Position numbers and translations under genes: made by a program. Below the pieces are notes generated by a model. It saw nothing but the letters and a program-made list of their open reading frames with translations, was not told the DNA's origin and made no database searches. This document shows, one piece after another, positions 28,926 through 38,918 of a stretch of 64,000 nucleotides of DNA (position 1 is the stretch's first letter; each line of letters starts with the position of its first letter). Origin of the DNA: Lachnospiraceae bacterium (GTDB lineage: Bacteria > Bacillota > Clostridia > Lachnospirales > Lachnospiraceae); NCBI GenBank assembly GCA_014804245.1, contig JAAVAE010000005.1, positions 1 to 64,000 of the forward strand. The letters run 5' to 3'.

Positions 28926-31640
28926 GTGGGCAATCTGGAAAGTGCTGATAACAGGCAGGATGCAGCGTCGCTGCTGAAAAGTCTTATAGAAGAAAAGACG
29001 TTGGAAAAATGGCAGCAGCATTTTTGCGACGTTACAAATGTATTTATGTGCTGCGTGGATAGCAGCGGGTTTCCGCTTACTGAATTTGGCGGTAAAGAGG
29101 AAGAAAAAGGTAAAATTAAACGAATTATTGACGGGGAGCAGCTGCAGGACATGCTGCTCCGCGTATCTGAAAGCACACTGGAAGATCAGGCAATAGAGAC
29201 GACGGCTTATCCCAATGTACGTCTGGCAGTAATATCTGCTAAGGTTGAGGGAAAGCCGTTCTTAAACTGGCTGGTTTGCGGTGTGCTTTCTGACGCAGAA
29301 GATCTGGAGGAGTATGAGAATCCTCCTCTCGAAGGATTTACGAATTTAATCACAAGGAAACAATTTTCTAAGGTGGTAGATACTTTGAGAAGTGTAACGG
29401 ACACGATGCTCAGATACAGGTATTCTGCTATCAATGCCCAGGAAGAGAGCCGGCGGATCCGATTTTCTGAAAAGGAATTGAGTGAGAATTTAAAGCGAAG
29501 CGAAGCGCTTGCCGAGATCGTACAGTTCCTGGAAAGCGATGAATCCGCAGAAAGCGTCACGCATAAACTGTTAAAGACAGTAGGCGAGTTTTTAAACTTA
29601 AGTGTTGCAGCTCTCTATGGCATGAAAAAAGACAGCGATCATGTGGATTTTATATCCAGGTGGTGTAAGAAGAATGTGATATGGGAGTTTGAAAAGGATG
29701 CAGAGCATAGCGCTCCGGAATTGCTGAAGGCAAAGAAACCTTTTGTTGTATCTCAAAATTCCATGTTGAGCGCGGGCGAAAGAGAGCAGATGCAGATTCT
29801 TGGATTTAAAGCAGTCATTGTCATGCCTGTGGAGATAAAAGGTGCATCTCCCATGTACGTCTGCTTTGGAGAACTGGTCAGAGAGCGAAATTGGAAACTG
29901 GAGGAAATCAGGTTTTTAAGCGACTGTGTGAAAGTCCTGCGCAGTATTTTGACGAGAAGCATTCAGAAAGATTTTCTGCTAAGCACCAATGCTTCCTTGG
30001 AGACAATACTTGACAACGTGGGGAGCAGTGTATATGTAAGAAGTCTGACCACAGGAGAGGTTCTGTTTACCAATAAAAGTATGCGCAATATTTTTGGGCA
30101 GGAATTGAAGGACGGAAGCATAAATGAAATTCTGGATGGCAGTGTTCACAGGGAAAGCGGAAGCAGGGAAATCTACTTCGAAAAAAGGGATTGCTGGTAT
30201 GATTTATATTACATAAGAATGAAGTGGATGGATGGGAGTCCGGCGCTTCTTTGTGCATTATATGATGTTACAGACAAAAAGGTTTTTCAGAAGAAAACAG
30301 AGCAGCAGGCATACACGGATTTCCTTACAGGAATCTATAACCGCATGTGCTGTGAGAGGGATCTTGCCAAGTACATAGATGAGGCTGAGAATAATCTGAC
30401 TCAGGGGGCATTGCTTTATCTTGACTTGGATGATTTTAAACATATCAATGATGGATTGGGACATAAATATGGAGATGTTCTTTTAAAATCGATTTCCCAT
30501 AGTTTTCAAAGCATTGAAGGCATTAAGAACACGTGTTATCGTATGGGCGGCGACGAGTTTGTCATCATCATTCCTCCTGCTCAATACGAAAAACGTGAGA
30601 AGATCATTACGGATATCAGAGAAATATTCATGCGTCCGTGGTTCCTTAAAAATTCCGATTACTATTGCACGATGAGCATGGGAGTTGTGGAGTTTCCTGC
30701 CAAGGGAGAGGCAGTAAATGATTTAATTAAAAAAGCAGATGTAGCCCTGTACGAGGCTAAAAAGAAGGGAAAGAACACAGTCGCCTACTATTCAGACAAT
30801 ATAAAGTCGAAATCCAGCAAACGTCTCGACATGGAAAAAAGTATGCGCGATGCCACTGCAAAGGGATATCAGGGATTTGAGGTATATTATCAGCCGATTA
30901 TCGATATCAGCAAAAAAGAACTTCCCTGCACAGGCGCAGAGGCTCTGATCAGATGGAATAACGCAGAGCTTGGATTTATACCTCCGTCGGAGTTCATTCC
31001 TCTGGCAGAATATCTGGGGCTAATCAATCCTATTGGAAATTTCGTGCTGAAGGAGGCATGCAGCTGTTGCAAGAAATGGAACGATCATGGATATCCTGAT
31101 TATAAGGTGAATGTAAACCTCTCCGTGGTTCAGTTGCTGCAGCCGGATATCGTGGAAAATATTGAGCGTGTGGTGAAAGAAACAGGTATAGCACCGAAAA
31201 ATCTGACGCTGGAAGTGACGGAAAGCCTTGCAATCAATGATATGGAACGCATGCAGGAAATTCTGGACAGCATCAAAAAACTGGGTGTCCGGATTGCACT
31301 GGATGATTTCGGAACCGGTTATTCGTCCTTGAATCATATCAGGGAAATCCCCTTTGATGTGATTAAAGTAGACCGAAGTTTTATTACAGATTTAGAGAGA
31401 GATGAGTATGCCAAATCTTTTATCCGAATGGTAGGAGAATTGGCGGAAGCGATTGGCGTAAACGTCTGCATTGAAGGCGTGGAAACCAAAAAGCAATATG
31501 AAATTCTTTCAGAGATGTGTGTGCTGCTTGCACAGGGATACTATTTTGACCGTCCCATGGATCAAAAGGCATTTGAAAAGAAATACACACCGGATCTTAA
31601 GCGGTCTCCGCAACGGAAACCCCGTTCAAAGCGTCTTTAA
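28926..31640 (+). CDS. GGDEF-EAL protein with PocR-like, GAF and PAS-like sensory domains
   Basis: 904 residues from GTG 28926, 9 nt after AGGAAGGGAG. The N-terminal about 130 residues resemble the PocR sensory domain (LEKWQQHFCDVTNVFMCCVD, Cys-rich ligand pocket). A GAF-like region (about 195-340) and a PAS-like region (about 355-450) follow. GGDEF is intact (541-545, YRMGGDEFVI), so cyclic-di-GMP synthesis is possible. The EAL motif is intact (672-674, EALIRW) with DDFGTGYSSL and KVDRSFI, so hydrolysis is possible as well. No membrane segment, so it should be cytoplasmic. Which activity dominates cannot be told from sequence. Confidence 0.9.
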   Translation: MGNLESADNRQDAASLLKSLIEEKTLEKWQQHFCDVTNVFMCCVDSSGFPLTEFGGKEEEKGKIKRIIDGEQLQDMLLRVSESTLEDQAIETTAYPNVRLAVISAKVEGKPFLNWLVCGVLSDAEDLEEYENPPLEGFTNLITRKQFSKVVDTLRSVTDTMLRYRYSAINAQEESRRIRFSEKELSENLKRSEALAEIVQFLESDESAESVTHKLLKTVGEFLNLSVAALYGMKKDSDHVDFISRWCKKNVIWEFEKDAEHSAPELLKAKKPFVVSQNSMLSAGEREQMQILGFKAVIVMPVEIKGASPMYVCFGELVRERNWKLEEIRFLSDCVKVLRSILTRSIQKDFLLSTNASLETILDNVGSSVYVRSLTTGEVLFTNKSMRNIFGQELKDGSINEILDGSVHRESGSREIYFEKRDCWYDLYYIRMKWMDGSPALLCALYDVTDKKVFQKKTEQQAYTDFLTGIYNRMCCERDLAKYIDEAENNLTQGALLYLDLDDFKHINDGLGHKYGDVLLKSISHSFQSIEGIKNTCYRMGGDEFVIIIPPAQYEKREKIITDIREIFMRPWFLKNSDYYCTMSMGVVEFPAKGEAVNDLIKKADVALYEAKKKGKNTVAYYSDNIKSKSSKRLDMEKSMRDATAKGYQGFEVYYQPIIDISKKELPCTGAEALIRWNNAELGFIPPSEFIPLAEYLGLINPIGNFVLKEACSCCKKWNDHGYPDYKVNVNLSVVQLLQPDIVENIERVVKETGIAPKNLTLEVTESLAINDMERMQEILDSIKKLGVRIALDDFGTGYSSLNHIREIPFDVIKVDRSFITDLERDEYAKSFIRMVGELAEAIGVNVCIEGVETKKQYEILSEMCVLLAQGYYFDRPMDQKAFEKKYTPDLKRSPQRKPRSKRL

Positions 31641-31780
31641 ATTCTGCTTTAAAAATTGCGTCCAGTGTGATATCATAACTAGTAGCGTGTTTCCCTGCCG
31701 CATGTGTGCGGTAAGGTAAGAAACTGACTGTAGGAGGTAAGGCTCACTGTCATTGAAAGCAGGCTGGGCTATAGAAGAGC

Positions 31781-33484
31781 ATGAGTGAAAATGAATTGAA
31801 TGTAAATCGTCCAGAGGAAGAGAAAGAAACGGTTTCACGGAATTTTATCGAGCAGATGATTGATAAGGATCTGGCAGAGGGAGTATATGACACAGTGCAT
31901 ACCAGATTTCCGCCTGAACCCAATGGATATCTGCATATAGGACATGCCAAAAGTATTCTTTTGAATTACGGACTTGCCAGAAAATACGGCGGAAAGTTCA
32001 ATATGCGGTTTGATGATACCAATCCTACCAAGGAGAAGACTGAGTTCGTAGAGTCTATTATGGAAGATATCAAGTGGCTGGGAGCAGATTGGGAAGACCG
32101 GCTTTACTTTGCTTCCGATTATTTTGAGCAGATGTATGAAGCAGCAGTGAAGCTGATTCGAAAGGGAAAGGCTTACGTGTCTGAACTTTCTGCGGATGAG
32201 ATGAGAGAATATCGCGGTACACTTACGGAGCCGGGTAAAAATGACCCGAACAGGGATAGGAGCGTAGAAGAAAATCTGGCGCTTTTTGAAAAAATGAAAA
32301 ACGGTGAATTCGCGGATGGAGAGAAGACACTTCGTGCCAAAATCGATATGACCTCACCGAATATCAATATGCGTGATCCGATTATTTATCGTGTTGCTCA
32401 CATGAGCCATCATAATACGGGTGATCAGTGGTGTATTTATCCTATGTATGATTTTGCACATCCCATTGAGGATGCCATTGAGGGAATCACCCATTCTATC
32501 TGCACGCTGGAGTTTGAAGATCACAGACCTCTGTATGACTGGGTGGTAAGAGAACTGGAATATCCCAATCCCCCCAGGCAGATTGAGTTTGCGAAAATGT
32601 ACCTCACCAATGTAGTAACTGGTAAAAGATATATCAAAAAACTGGTGGAAGATGGAATCGTGGATGGCTGGGATGATCCCAGGCTGGTTTCCATCGCAGC
32701 GCTTCGAAGAAGAGGGTTCACACCGGAAGCCATCAAGATGTTCGTAGAGTTATGCGGCGTATCGAAGAGCAATTCTTCAGCAGATTATGCAATGCTGGAG
32801 TATTGCATCAGAGAAGACTTAAAATTAAAACGTCCCCGCATGATGGCAGCCCTTGATCCGGTGAAACTGATCATTGACAATTATCCGGAAGATACCGTGG
32901 AAATGTTGGATGTTGCCAATAACCTTGAAAATGAAGAGATGGGTACCAGACAGGTTCCCTTTGGCAGGGAACTTTATATAGACCGTGAGGACTTTATGGA
33001 GGAACCTCCCAAAAAGTATTTCCGTCTCTTCCCGGGAAACGAAGTGCGTCTTATGAATGCTTATTTTGTGACCTGCACGGGCTGTGTTAAGGATGAAAGC
33101 GGCAAAGTAATAGAGGTACACTGTACTTACGATCCGGAAACAAAATGCGGTACCGGATTTACAGGACGTAAAGTAAAAGGAACGATTCACTGGGTGCCCG
33201 CCAAAGAAGCAATCAAGGCGGAGGTAAGGCTTTATGAGAACATTATCGATGAGGAAAAGGGCGTTTACAATGAGGACGGCAGTCTTAACTTAAATCCCAA
33301 TTCACTCACTGTTTTAAAGGAGTGTTACCTTGAACCGGCATTAAAAGATGCAAAGGCTTATGACAGCTTCCAATTTGTACGTCAGGGATACTTCTGCGTG
33401 GATTCTAAGGACTCTAGGGAAGGTGAACCTGTGTTCAACAGGATTGTATCCTTAAAGAGTTCCTATACGCTGCCTAAAGCATAA
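31781..33484 (+). CDS. glnS: Glutaminyl-tRNA synthetase
   Basis: 567 residues, class I synthetase. The HIGH motif lies in [15 protein letters not shown], and the KMSKS-equivalent is VSKSNSS. The [11 protein letters not shown] segment and the beta-barrel anticodon-binding C-terminus match GlnRS rather than GluRS ([21 protein letters not shown]). Ribosome site is weak (AGAAGAG). Coexistence with GatCAB implies Gln-tRNA can be made directly. Confidence 0.95.
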   Translation: MSENELNVNRPEEEKETVSRNFIEQMIDKDLAEGVYDTVHTRFPPEPNGYLHIGHAKSILLNYGLARKYGGKFNMRFDDTNPTKEKTEFVESIMEDIKWLGADWEDRLYFASDYFEQMYEAAVKLIRKGKAYVSELSADEMREYRGTLTEPGKNDPNRDRSVEENLALFEKMKNGEFADGEKTLRAKIDMTSPNINMRDPIIYRVAHMSHHNTGDQWCIYPMYDFAHPIEDAIEGITHSICTLEFEDHRPLYDWVVRELEYPNPPRQIEFAKMYLTNVVTGKRYIKKLVEDGIVDGWDDPRLVSIAALRRRGFTPEAIKMFVELCGVSKSNSSADYAMLEYCIREDLKLKRPRMMAALDPVKLIIDNYPEDTVEMLDVANNLENEEMGTRQVPFGRELYIDREDFMEEPPKKYFRLFPGNEVRLMNAYFVTCTGCVKDESGKVIEVHCTYDPETKCGTGFTGRKVKGTIHWVPAKEAIKAEVRLYENIIDEEKGVYNEDGSLNLNPNSLTVLKECYLEPALKDAKAYDSFQFVRQGYFCVDSKDSREGEPVFNRIVSLKSSYTLPKA

Positions 33485-33538
33485 AAGGGCAGTTTATAAC
33501 ATATTGAATAAGGTATAAGAAAGGGATAGGTATTAGAA

Positions 33539-34399
33539 ATGGCTGGGTTATTATCTGGTTTAGGAAAACTTGGACTTAAGAATCTGGAAAACATGGACTT
33601 GTATGAAGAAGAAAAGAAGGCGGAAGAGCCTGCCGCAAAAGCAGCAGCAGCGGCGCCTGTGGTGCAGGAAGGTGATTTCCTTTTTGACAAAAGCTATGAA
33701 TGTACCATATGCGACGGCAAGATTAAGGCAAGGACAATGAAAGCAGGAAAGGCAAAGCTTTTGCGTGCGGATACGGATCTTCGTCCGGTATATGAGAACA
33801 TCGAGCCGATAAAATATGATGTCATTCTCTGCCCTCATTGCGGGTATGCAGCGATCACCCGTTATTTTAAGGGACTTACTGCATCACAGATGAAAGCAAT
33901 CAAGGAAAACATTTCAGCATCTTTCCAGCCGGTTAAAGAGGAGAAAGAGACATATACTTACGAGGAAGCTGTAGACAGATATAAACTTTGCCTTGCTAAT
34001 GCAATTGTGAAACGTGCGAAAGCCAGCGAGAAAGCATATATCTGTTTGAAGACAGGATGGCTGCTCCGCAGTATGAGGGAAAACCTTGACAAGACAGTGG
34101 AGGATTATGATAAAAAGGCGGCAGAACTCAAGGAGCAGGAGGATGAATTCATCAAAAATGCACTGGAAGGATTTTTGGCGGCAAGACAGTCAGAAAGTTA
34201 TCCTATGTGCGGTATGGACGAAATCACTGTGGAATATCTCATCGCAGCGCTTGCCCTGGAAAGTGAGCAGTTCGATGTCTCTTCACGTATTATTTCAAAT
34301 ATCTTGGTTTCTCCTTCTGCTACCAGCAGGATGAAAGATAAGGCGAGGGATTTGAAGGAAATGCTGATGGCAAAAATGAAGGAGAAAAATGTCAACTAG
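33539..34399 (+). CDS. DUF2225 family zinc-ribbon protein
   Basis: 286 residues. An N-terminal Ala/Glu-rich linker leads to a DUF2225 domain with two CxxC pairs (CTICDGK and CPHCGYAA) that should bind zinc. A TPR-like helical C-terminus follows (VDRYKLCLANAIVKRAKASEKAYICLKTGWLLR). Function of the family is not established. The stop at 34399 is 2 nt before the MocR gene, so the two are probably cotranscribed. Confidence 0.85.
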   Translation: MAGLLSGLGKLGLKNLENMDLYEEEKKAEEPAAKAAAAAPVVQEGDFLFDKSYECTICDGKIKARTMKAGKAKLLRADTDLRPVYENIEPIKYDVILCPHCGYAAITRYFKGLTASQMKAIKENISASFQPVKEEKETYTYEEAVDRYKLCLANAIVKRAKASEKAYICLKTGWLLRSMRENLDKTVEDYDKKAAELKEQEDEFIKNALEGFLAARQSESYPMCGMDEITVEYLIAALALESEQFDVSSRIISNILVSPSATSRMKDKARDLKEMLMAKMKEKNVN

Positions 34400-34401
34400 T
34401 T

Positions 34402-35832
34402 ATGAATGATCTGACGATACAGCTTACAGATACGGGCAGTGCATGTCTGTATCAGCAGATTTATGAGCATATCATAGATGAGATAAGGAAAGGGAAGCTT
34501 CTTGAAGGTGAGAAGCTTCCCTCAACTCGTTCACTGGCAGAATATCTTCAAGTGGCAAGAAGCACGGTAGACTTTGCATATGGACAGTTGGTTGCGGAGG
34601 GCTATGTGGAAGCACGTCCTTGTAAAGGCTATTTTGTGAGCCATGTGGAAGAATTGTTCCATTTCTCTGATGATTGGAAGAAAGAGCCGGATATTGGGGG
34701 AAGTGCGCTAAAGGCTCCTGAAAATGCAAAAATACGATATGACTTTTCGCCCCATGCGATCAGTCTTAAGAATTTTCCCTATGCAACATGGAAAAAAATC
34801 ACCAAAAATATTCTTGTGGATGCAAACAGTGAAATGTTTGCACTTGGAGATGCCCAGGGAGATAAGGAACTCCGTGAGACCATCAGCCGATATCTGCACT
34901 CCTCCAGAGGGGTAAACTGCCAGCCGGACCAGATTATCATTGGAGCGGGAACAGACTACCTGTTCATGTTGCTTGAAAAAATCCTGGGAAGACACGTTCC
35001 TGTGGCGATGGAAAATCCTACTTACAAACGTGCCTACAGTGTCTTTCAGTCATTTGCTTATGAAATCCTGTCAATTCCCATGGACGGAAACGGAATGGAT
35101 GTGGGAGAACTTCGGAAAACCAGAGCCAGGGTTGCTTATGTGATGCCCTCCCACCAGTATCCCACGGGAGTGGTGATGCCCATTGGAAGAAGAATGGAAT
35201 TGCTTAAATGGGCGGGGGAAGAGGAGGAGCGGTATCTGATTGAGGACGATTACGACAGCGAATTCCGTTACAAGGGAAAGCCCATCCCTTCCCTGCAGGC
35301 ATCAGACCGGGCAGGCAGAGTAATTTATATGGGCACCTTTTCAAAATCTATTGCACCGGCAATTCGTGTGGGATATATGGTGCTGCCGCTAAAACTGCTC
35401 CGGATTTATAGAGAAAACTGTGGATTTTATGCTTCTACCGTATCACGGATCGATCAGCGGATTTTAAATGAGTTTATTCGGGATGGGTATTTTGAACGAT
35501 ATCTGAACAAGATGAGAAAAGTATACAGAAACAGGCATGATTTCCTTTTGAATCAGCTTTCACCATTTGAAAAGGAGTTTGCCGTTTCAGGAGAAAATGC
35601 GGGGCTGCATATCCTTCTTAGAAGCAAAAGCCGTATACCGGAGGAAACGCTCATAAAAGCTGCAAAGGAGGCGGGCGTAAAGGTATACGGAATGAAGGAT
35701 GCCTGTATGGGTGAGGGAAACGTAAATACAGCTTTTGCCAATACACTGCTGCTGGGCTACGGGGCATTAGAAGAGCAGGAGCTTATGGAAGGAATCACCT
35801 TATTGAGAAAAGCCTGGGATCCCTATTTGTAG
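34402..35832 (+). CDS. MocR/PdxR-type transcriptional regulator (GntR HTH plus aminotransferase fold)
   Basis: 476 residues. The N-terminal GntR winged helix (about 10-75) contains LPSTRSLAEYLQVARSTVDFAYGQL. The rest is a fold-type-I aminotransferase domain with a PLP-lysine in TFSKSIAPAIRVGYM (Lys315). Family members sense PLP or amino compounds and usually regulate a neighbour. No pdxST or transaminase gene is adjacent, so the target is unclear. No strong ribosome site precedes the start, suggesting coupling to the upstream DUF2225 gene. Confidence 0.88.
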   Translation: MNDLTIQLTDTGSACLYQQIYEHIIDEIRKGKLLEGEKLPSTRSLAEYLQVARSTVDFAYGQLVAEGYVEARPCKGYFVSHVEELFHFSDDWKKEPDIGGSALKAPENAKIRYDFSPHAISLKNFPYATWKKITKNILVDANSEMFALGDAQGDKELRETISRYLHSSRGVNCQPDQIIIGAGTDYLFMLLEKILGRHVPVAMENPTYKRAYSVFQSFAYEILSIPMDGNGMDVGELRKTRARVAYVMPSHQYPTGVVMPIGRRMELLKWAGEEEERYLIEDDYDSEFRYKGKPIPSLQASDRAGRVIYMGTFSKSIAPAIRVGYMVLPLKLLRIYRENCGFYASTVSRIDQRILNEFIRDGYFERYLNKMRKVYRNRHDFLLNQLSPFEKEFAVSGENAGLHILLRSKSRIPEETLIKAAKEAGVKVYGMKDACMGEGNVNTAFANTLLLGYGALEEQELMEGITLLRKAWDPYL

Positions 35833-35848
35833 GATATCCCAGGCTTTG
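35812..35848. terminator. Bidirectional terminator between convergent genes
   Basis: GCCTGGGAT (35812-35820, inside the end of the MocR gene) pairs with ATCCCAGGC (35835-35843). Plus-strand tail is TTTG; on the minus strand the stem is followed by TTTTCTC, serving the gene at 35858-36382. Confidence 0.65.
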
Positions 35849-35857
35849 TAATTATAA

Positions 35858-36382
35858 TTATAAATCATCATCAAAAAATTCTTCTACTGTTTCTTCCGGA
35901 GCAGGGGTGTCCTTTTCGGAAGCAGGAGTTTCCGGACTGGCTGTGGAAGCTGCATCGGAAGGCTCAGCAGGAGTCTTGTCATCATCAGCTTCTGTTTCAC
36001 CAGATTCCGCTGCGGTGCTTTTTTCTTTGTTCAGTGCAGTTAAATCAGTAAAATTGGTCTCAGAAGAAGGCTGGGGATCTTTAACGGATTTTACGGTATC
36101 TTTTACCTGCTGTACGGAATCTGCAAGGACTTCCTTTGCCTTGTGGAAGGCCTCAGAGGCAATGGCTTCTGCCTTATCAAGTTGTAAAGAGACATAAGAC
36201 CGTTCCTTGTCATCAGGATCTTCATCAAGGTCTTCGCTGAAATCATCAAAATCGTCATCCGCATCCTCATCGCTTGGTGCGGAAGAAGTTTTATCTTTTG
36301 TTTGTAAGTAGTGATATGCGCCGTAAGCAGCAGCACCGGCTACGGAGGTGAAAAGTAAAAATTTACCAAATTTTTTGGACAT
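35858..36382 (-). CDS. Acidic low-complexity protein with N-terminal membrane anchor
   Basis: 174 residues. An N-terminal hydrophobic segment (KFGKFLLFTSVAGAAAYGAYHYL, about 5-27) is followed by an Asp/Glu-rich region, an amphipathic helix (about 70-98, resembling YtxH-type coiled regions: AIASEAFHKAKEVLADSVQQVKD), then Glu/Pro/Ala low complexity ending in EEFFDDDL. It looks like a membrane- or envelope-associated protein. I do not recognise a specific function. Confidence 0.75.
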   Translation of the reverse strand: MSKKFGKFLLFTSVAGAAAYGAYHYLQTKDKTSSAPSDEDADDDFDDFSEDLDEDPDDKERSYVSLQLDKAEAIASEAFHKAKEVLADSVQQVKDTVKSVKDPQPSSETNFTDLTALNKEKSTAAESGETEADDDKTPAEPSDAASTASPETPASEKDTPAPEETVEEFFDDDL

Positions 36383-36424
36383 AAAAATGCTCCTTTCGGT
36401 TTTTCGTTAACATTTCTAACATAA

Positions 36425-36449
36425 GGATGGAACGCTAAGCGTGACATCC
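36425..36449. repeat. 25-bp palindrome repeated at 9290-9314
   Basis: GGATG-ga-ACGCT-A-AGCGT-ga-CATCC: two complementary pairs around a central A. A degenerate copy lies at 9290-9314. It is in the promoter region of the minus-strand acidic protein gene. Could be a protein-binding site or a small dispersed repeat. Confidence 0.45.
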
Positions 36450-36553
36450 GTTGTTTAGTAATATATTAATACTATTCTGCGAAATTGAAAAGGGAATATG
36501 TATAAAAAATCCATAAATTTTTGATATTCAGCCACCGAAAACAGGAGGAAAAA

Positions 36554-36643
36554 ATGAATATACCAGATATGGTAGACGAAAAAAAAGTGGGTACAAGTTT
36601 CCCTGAAACGATTGAAGGGAGGGAAAAAATGTGTTATATTTAA
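36554..36643 (+). CDS. Possible 29-residue leader peptide
   Basis: An ATG 5 nt after a full AGGAGG (36543-36548) opens a 29-codon frame beginning MNIPDMVDEKK and ending in TAA at 36641. It lies 64 bp before the TetR gene. The strong ribosome site is the only support; it may be a leader peptide, a small protein or a remnant. The rest of the gap 36383-36707 holds the 25-bp palindrome and A/T-rich sequence. Confidence 0.3.
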   Translation: MNIPDMVDEKKVGTSFPETIEGREKMCYI

Positions 36644-36707
36644 TTTCGACTCACAAAGTCAACATGGACATTAGGATAAGCTATATTTCGCAACGGAGAG
36701 AAGTTTA

Positions 36708-37310
36708 ATGAATGAAAAGTTTTTTGATCTGAAAAAGGAAAAGCAGGATAGAATGATAAATGCAGCGCTTAAAGTGTTTGCAATGAACGGATACGAGCAT
36801 GCCAGTACGGATGATATTGTAAAGGAAGCGGGAATCAGCAAAGGTCTTCTGTTTCATTACTTTATCAGCAAGCTGGGGCTGTATTCTTTTATTTATGATT
36901 ATAGCGTCAAGTATATCCAGCTTGAACTGTCCACAGGAGTATCGAAGAAAGAAACAGATTATTTCAAGCTGCTCTTACAGATTAAGCAGTCTCAGCTTCA
37001 GGTCATGAAAAACTATCCTTATATGCTGCAGTTCATAAATAAAAGCAGGGAAGAGGATGTAAGTGAGGCGCTTGTGGAGACAGAAGATAAGCGGAATGTC
37101 CTCCCCGAACAATATGCGGAGATTATGGAAAGATCGGACCTTAGCAAGTTTAAGCAGGATGCAGACGTAAAGAAGCTTACCAAAGTGATTGAATATACGG
37201 CAGATGGTCTTATGACGGAGCAGTTTAGGAATGCGTCCTTCCAGCCGGAAATTTATTGCAGGGAAATCGCACAGTATCTTGAGATGATGAAGAAACTCAG
37301 TTATAAATAG
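36708..37310 (+). CDS. TetR/AcrR family transcriptional regulator
   Basis: 200 residues. The N-terminal helix-turn-helix is typical: INAALKVFAMNGYEHASTDDIVKEAGISKGLLFHYFISKLGLYSFIYDY (about 17-65). The C-terminal ligand domain is helical. It is followed 37 nt later by a Cys-rich cytoplasmic protein gene, which may be its partner or target. Confidence 0.9.
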   Translation: MNEKFFDLKKEKQDRMINAALKVFAMNGYEHASTDDIVKEAGISKGLLFHYFISKLGLYSFIYDYSVKYIQLELSTGVSKKETDYFKLLLQIKQSQLQVMKNYPYMLQFINKSREEDVSEALVETEDKRNVLPEQYAEIMERSDLSKFKQDADVKKLTKVIEYTADGLMTEQFRNASFQPEIYCREIAQYLEMMKKLSYK

Positions 37311-37347
37311 GAAACAGAACAGTCTACAAGGAAAGCGGGGTGCACAG

Positions 37348-38109
37348 GTGAAAGAAAAACTTTATACGATACCGCTAAACGATGCGGTGAATGCAGATGA
37401 CGAATGTCCTTTCTGCAATATAGAAAGAGCGGTGGAACAGGATATCATAGATTTCGTTCTTGGATCCGGTTCTTCTTATATGGAAAGCGATGTGAGAGAA
37501 GCTACTGATAAAGCCGGTTTTTGCAGGGCGCACTTTAAGAAGATGTTTGATTATGGCAATACCTTGGGAAACGGATGGATTTTAAAGACCCATTATATGC
37601 AGATCAATAAGGAGATGAAGGAACAGTTTAAGAAATTCACACCTTCCAAATCGACGTTTATGGGGAAATTAAAAAAGAACAGTGAAAGGGAAAATCCCAT
37701 TGGCATTTGGGTACAGGAGAAAGAAAAGTCCTGCTATATCTGCAACCGTTTTGCGGAAACCTATGACCGGTACATGGACACTTTTTTCCATATGTATAAA
37801 AAGGACGAAGATTTTAAGAAGCGGATTTTAGGAGGCAAGGGTTTTTGTCTGCATCATTTCGGCGACCTGTGTGAATATGGGGAGAGCCGTATGAATGATA
37901 AAGAAAAAAAGGATTTTTATCCGGCAATGTTTAAGCTGATGGAGAGAAATATGGAAAGGCTTACCGAGGATGTGAGCTGGCTGGTGGAGAAATTCGATTA
38001 TCGGAATAAAGATGCGGATTGGAAGAACTCAAAAGATGCCATTCAAAGAGGCATGCAGAAGCTGAAAGGCGGCTATCCCGCAGATCCGGTTTACAAAATG
38101 AATAAATAA
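37348..38109 (+). CDS. Cys/His-rich DUF6062-like protein
   Basis: 253 residues from GTG 37348. Two repeat-like units each combine a Cys pair and a later Cys-His segment: CPFC then FCRAHFKKMFDYGN, and CYIC then FCLHHFGDLCEYG. This duplicated layout suggests two metal sites. Often annotated DUF6062; function unknown. Likely cotranscribed with the TetR gene and ended by the terminator at 38121. Confidence 0.75.
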   Translation: MKEKLYTIPLNDAVNADDECPFCNIERAVEQDIIDFVLGSGSSYMESDVREATDKAGFCRAHFKKMFDYGNTLGNGWILKTHYMQINKEMKEQFKKFTPSKSTFMGKLKKNSERENPIGIWVQEKEKSCYICNRFAETYDRYMDTFFHMYKKDEDFKKRILGGKGFCLHHFGDLCEYGESRMNDKEKKDFYPAMFKLMERNMERLTEDVSWLVEKFDYRNKDADWKNSKDAIQRGMQKLKGGYPADPVYKMNK

Positions 38110-38120
38110 CAATTGTTATG

Positions 38121-38150
38121 AAAGAGCAAAGCAGGGGCTTTGCTCTTTTT
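38121..38150. terminator. Rho-independent terminator
   Basis: AAAGAGCAAAGC with GCTTTGCTCTTTTT around an AGGG loop; it touches the stop codon of the convergent spoVAC gene. Confidence 0.85.
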
Positions 38151-38629
38151 CAGATCCACCCCAGGACTTTCCCGATCCAGTAGATAAGTCCTAAAAGCCA
38201 GCTTGTAAAGATACCGTACAGGATGACGGGACCGGCAATTGTAAAGATTTTGCATCCGATACCGAAGACCTGTCCCTCTTTTTTGAATTCTACGGCGGGT
38301 GCCGCCACGGAATTGGCAAATCCGGTGATAGGTACTAAAGCCCCAGCTCCGCCGAATTTAACGATGGAAGGATAAATATTGAATCCGGTTAAAAGGACAC
38401 TGATAAGGACGAGGATCAGGGAGCAGAAACTTCCGGCCATTTCTTTATCCATGCCCATCTGATTTGTCGCAAAATTTAAAAGAACCTGCCCAATCACGCA
38501 TATGATACCGCCGGTGATAAAGGCTTTTAACATCTGGAGATACAGATTGTGGGTAGGGGTAATGGTCTTTACATATTCTTCATATTCTTTTTCAAGCTTT
38601 TGTTTTTCTTCACTTTTGGGTTCAGTCAT
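38150..38629 (-). CDS. spoVAC: Stage V sporulation protein AC
   Basis: 159 residues with four membrane segments. SpoVAC is the mechanosensitive-type channel component for dipicolinic acid transport into the forespore and its release at germination. Diagnostic features are the cytoplasmic N-terminus ending in PTHNLYLQMLKAFITGG, and GGAGALVPITGFANSVAAPAVEFKKEGQVFGIG. It is a lone gene on the opposite strand from the other spoVA genes, with a forespore-type promoter candidate upstream. A ribosome site (GGAAGGTGA) lies before the start. Confidence 0.93.
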   Translation of the reverse strand: MTEPKSEEKQKLEKEYEEYVKTITPTHNLYLQMLKAFITGGIICVIGQVLLNFATNQMGMDKEMAGSFCSLILVLISVLLTGFNIYPSIVKFGGAGALVPITGFANSVAAPAVEFKKEGQVFGIGCKIFTIAGPVILYGIFTSWLLGLIYWIGKVLGWI

Positions 38630-38660
38630 AACTTGTCACCTTCCTGAATATTTTATGATA

Positions 38661-38687
38661 GTTTATGGATTTTGCAAAAAATTATTC
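38661..38687 (-). promoter_or_regulatory. Candidate sigma-G promoter of spoVAC
   Basis: On the minus strand GAATA (38683-38687) is followed after 15 nt by CATAAAC (38661-38667), resembling the forespore consensus (TGAATA, CATACTA). The spacer is shorter than the usual 17-18. Confidence 0.35.
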
Positions 38688-38918
38688 GATTTGCTTTGAA
38701 AAGCAAAACAGAATGAAAGGGCGGTTCGGGCATATAAATAGAAATGTAACAAAAATGTAATAGATATGATGCAAAAATGATGCAAGCATCCTTTATAATG
38801 TGATTGTGATCCAGATAAGATATATAGGAATAAAAAACCATTTCATCATCCTTGTACATTCAGGGCGGGGATGATAAAATGAATATCACAAATCAAATGA
38901 TGAGTGCAGGGGAATGTT

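Noticed and set aside
38794-38799. TATAAT box upstream of the MBOAT gene as a promoter
   Set aside because: No acceptable -35 element lies 16-18 nt upstream, so I did not list it.
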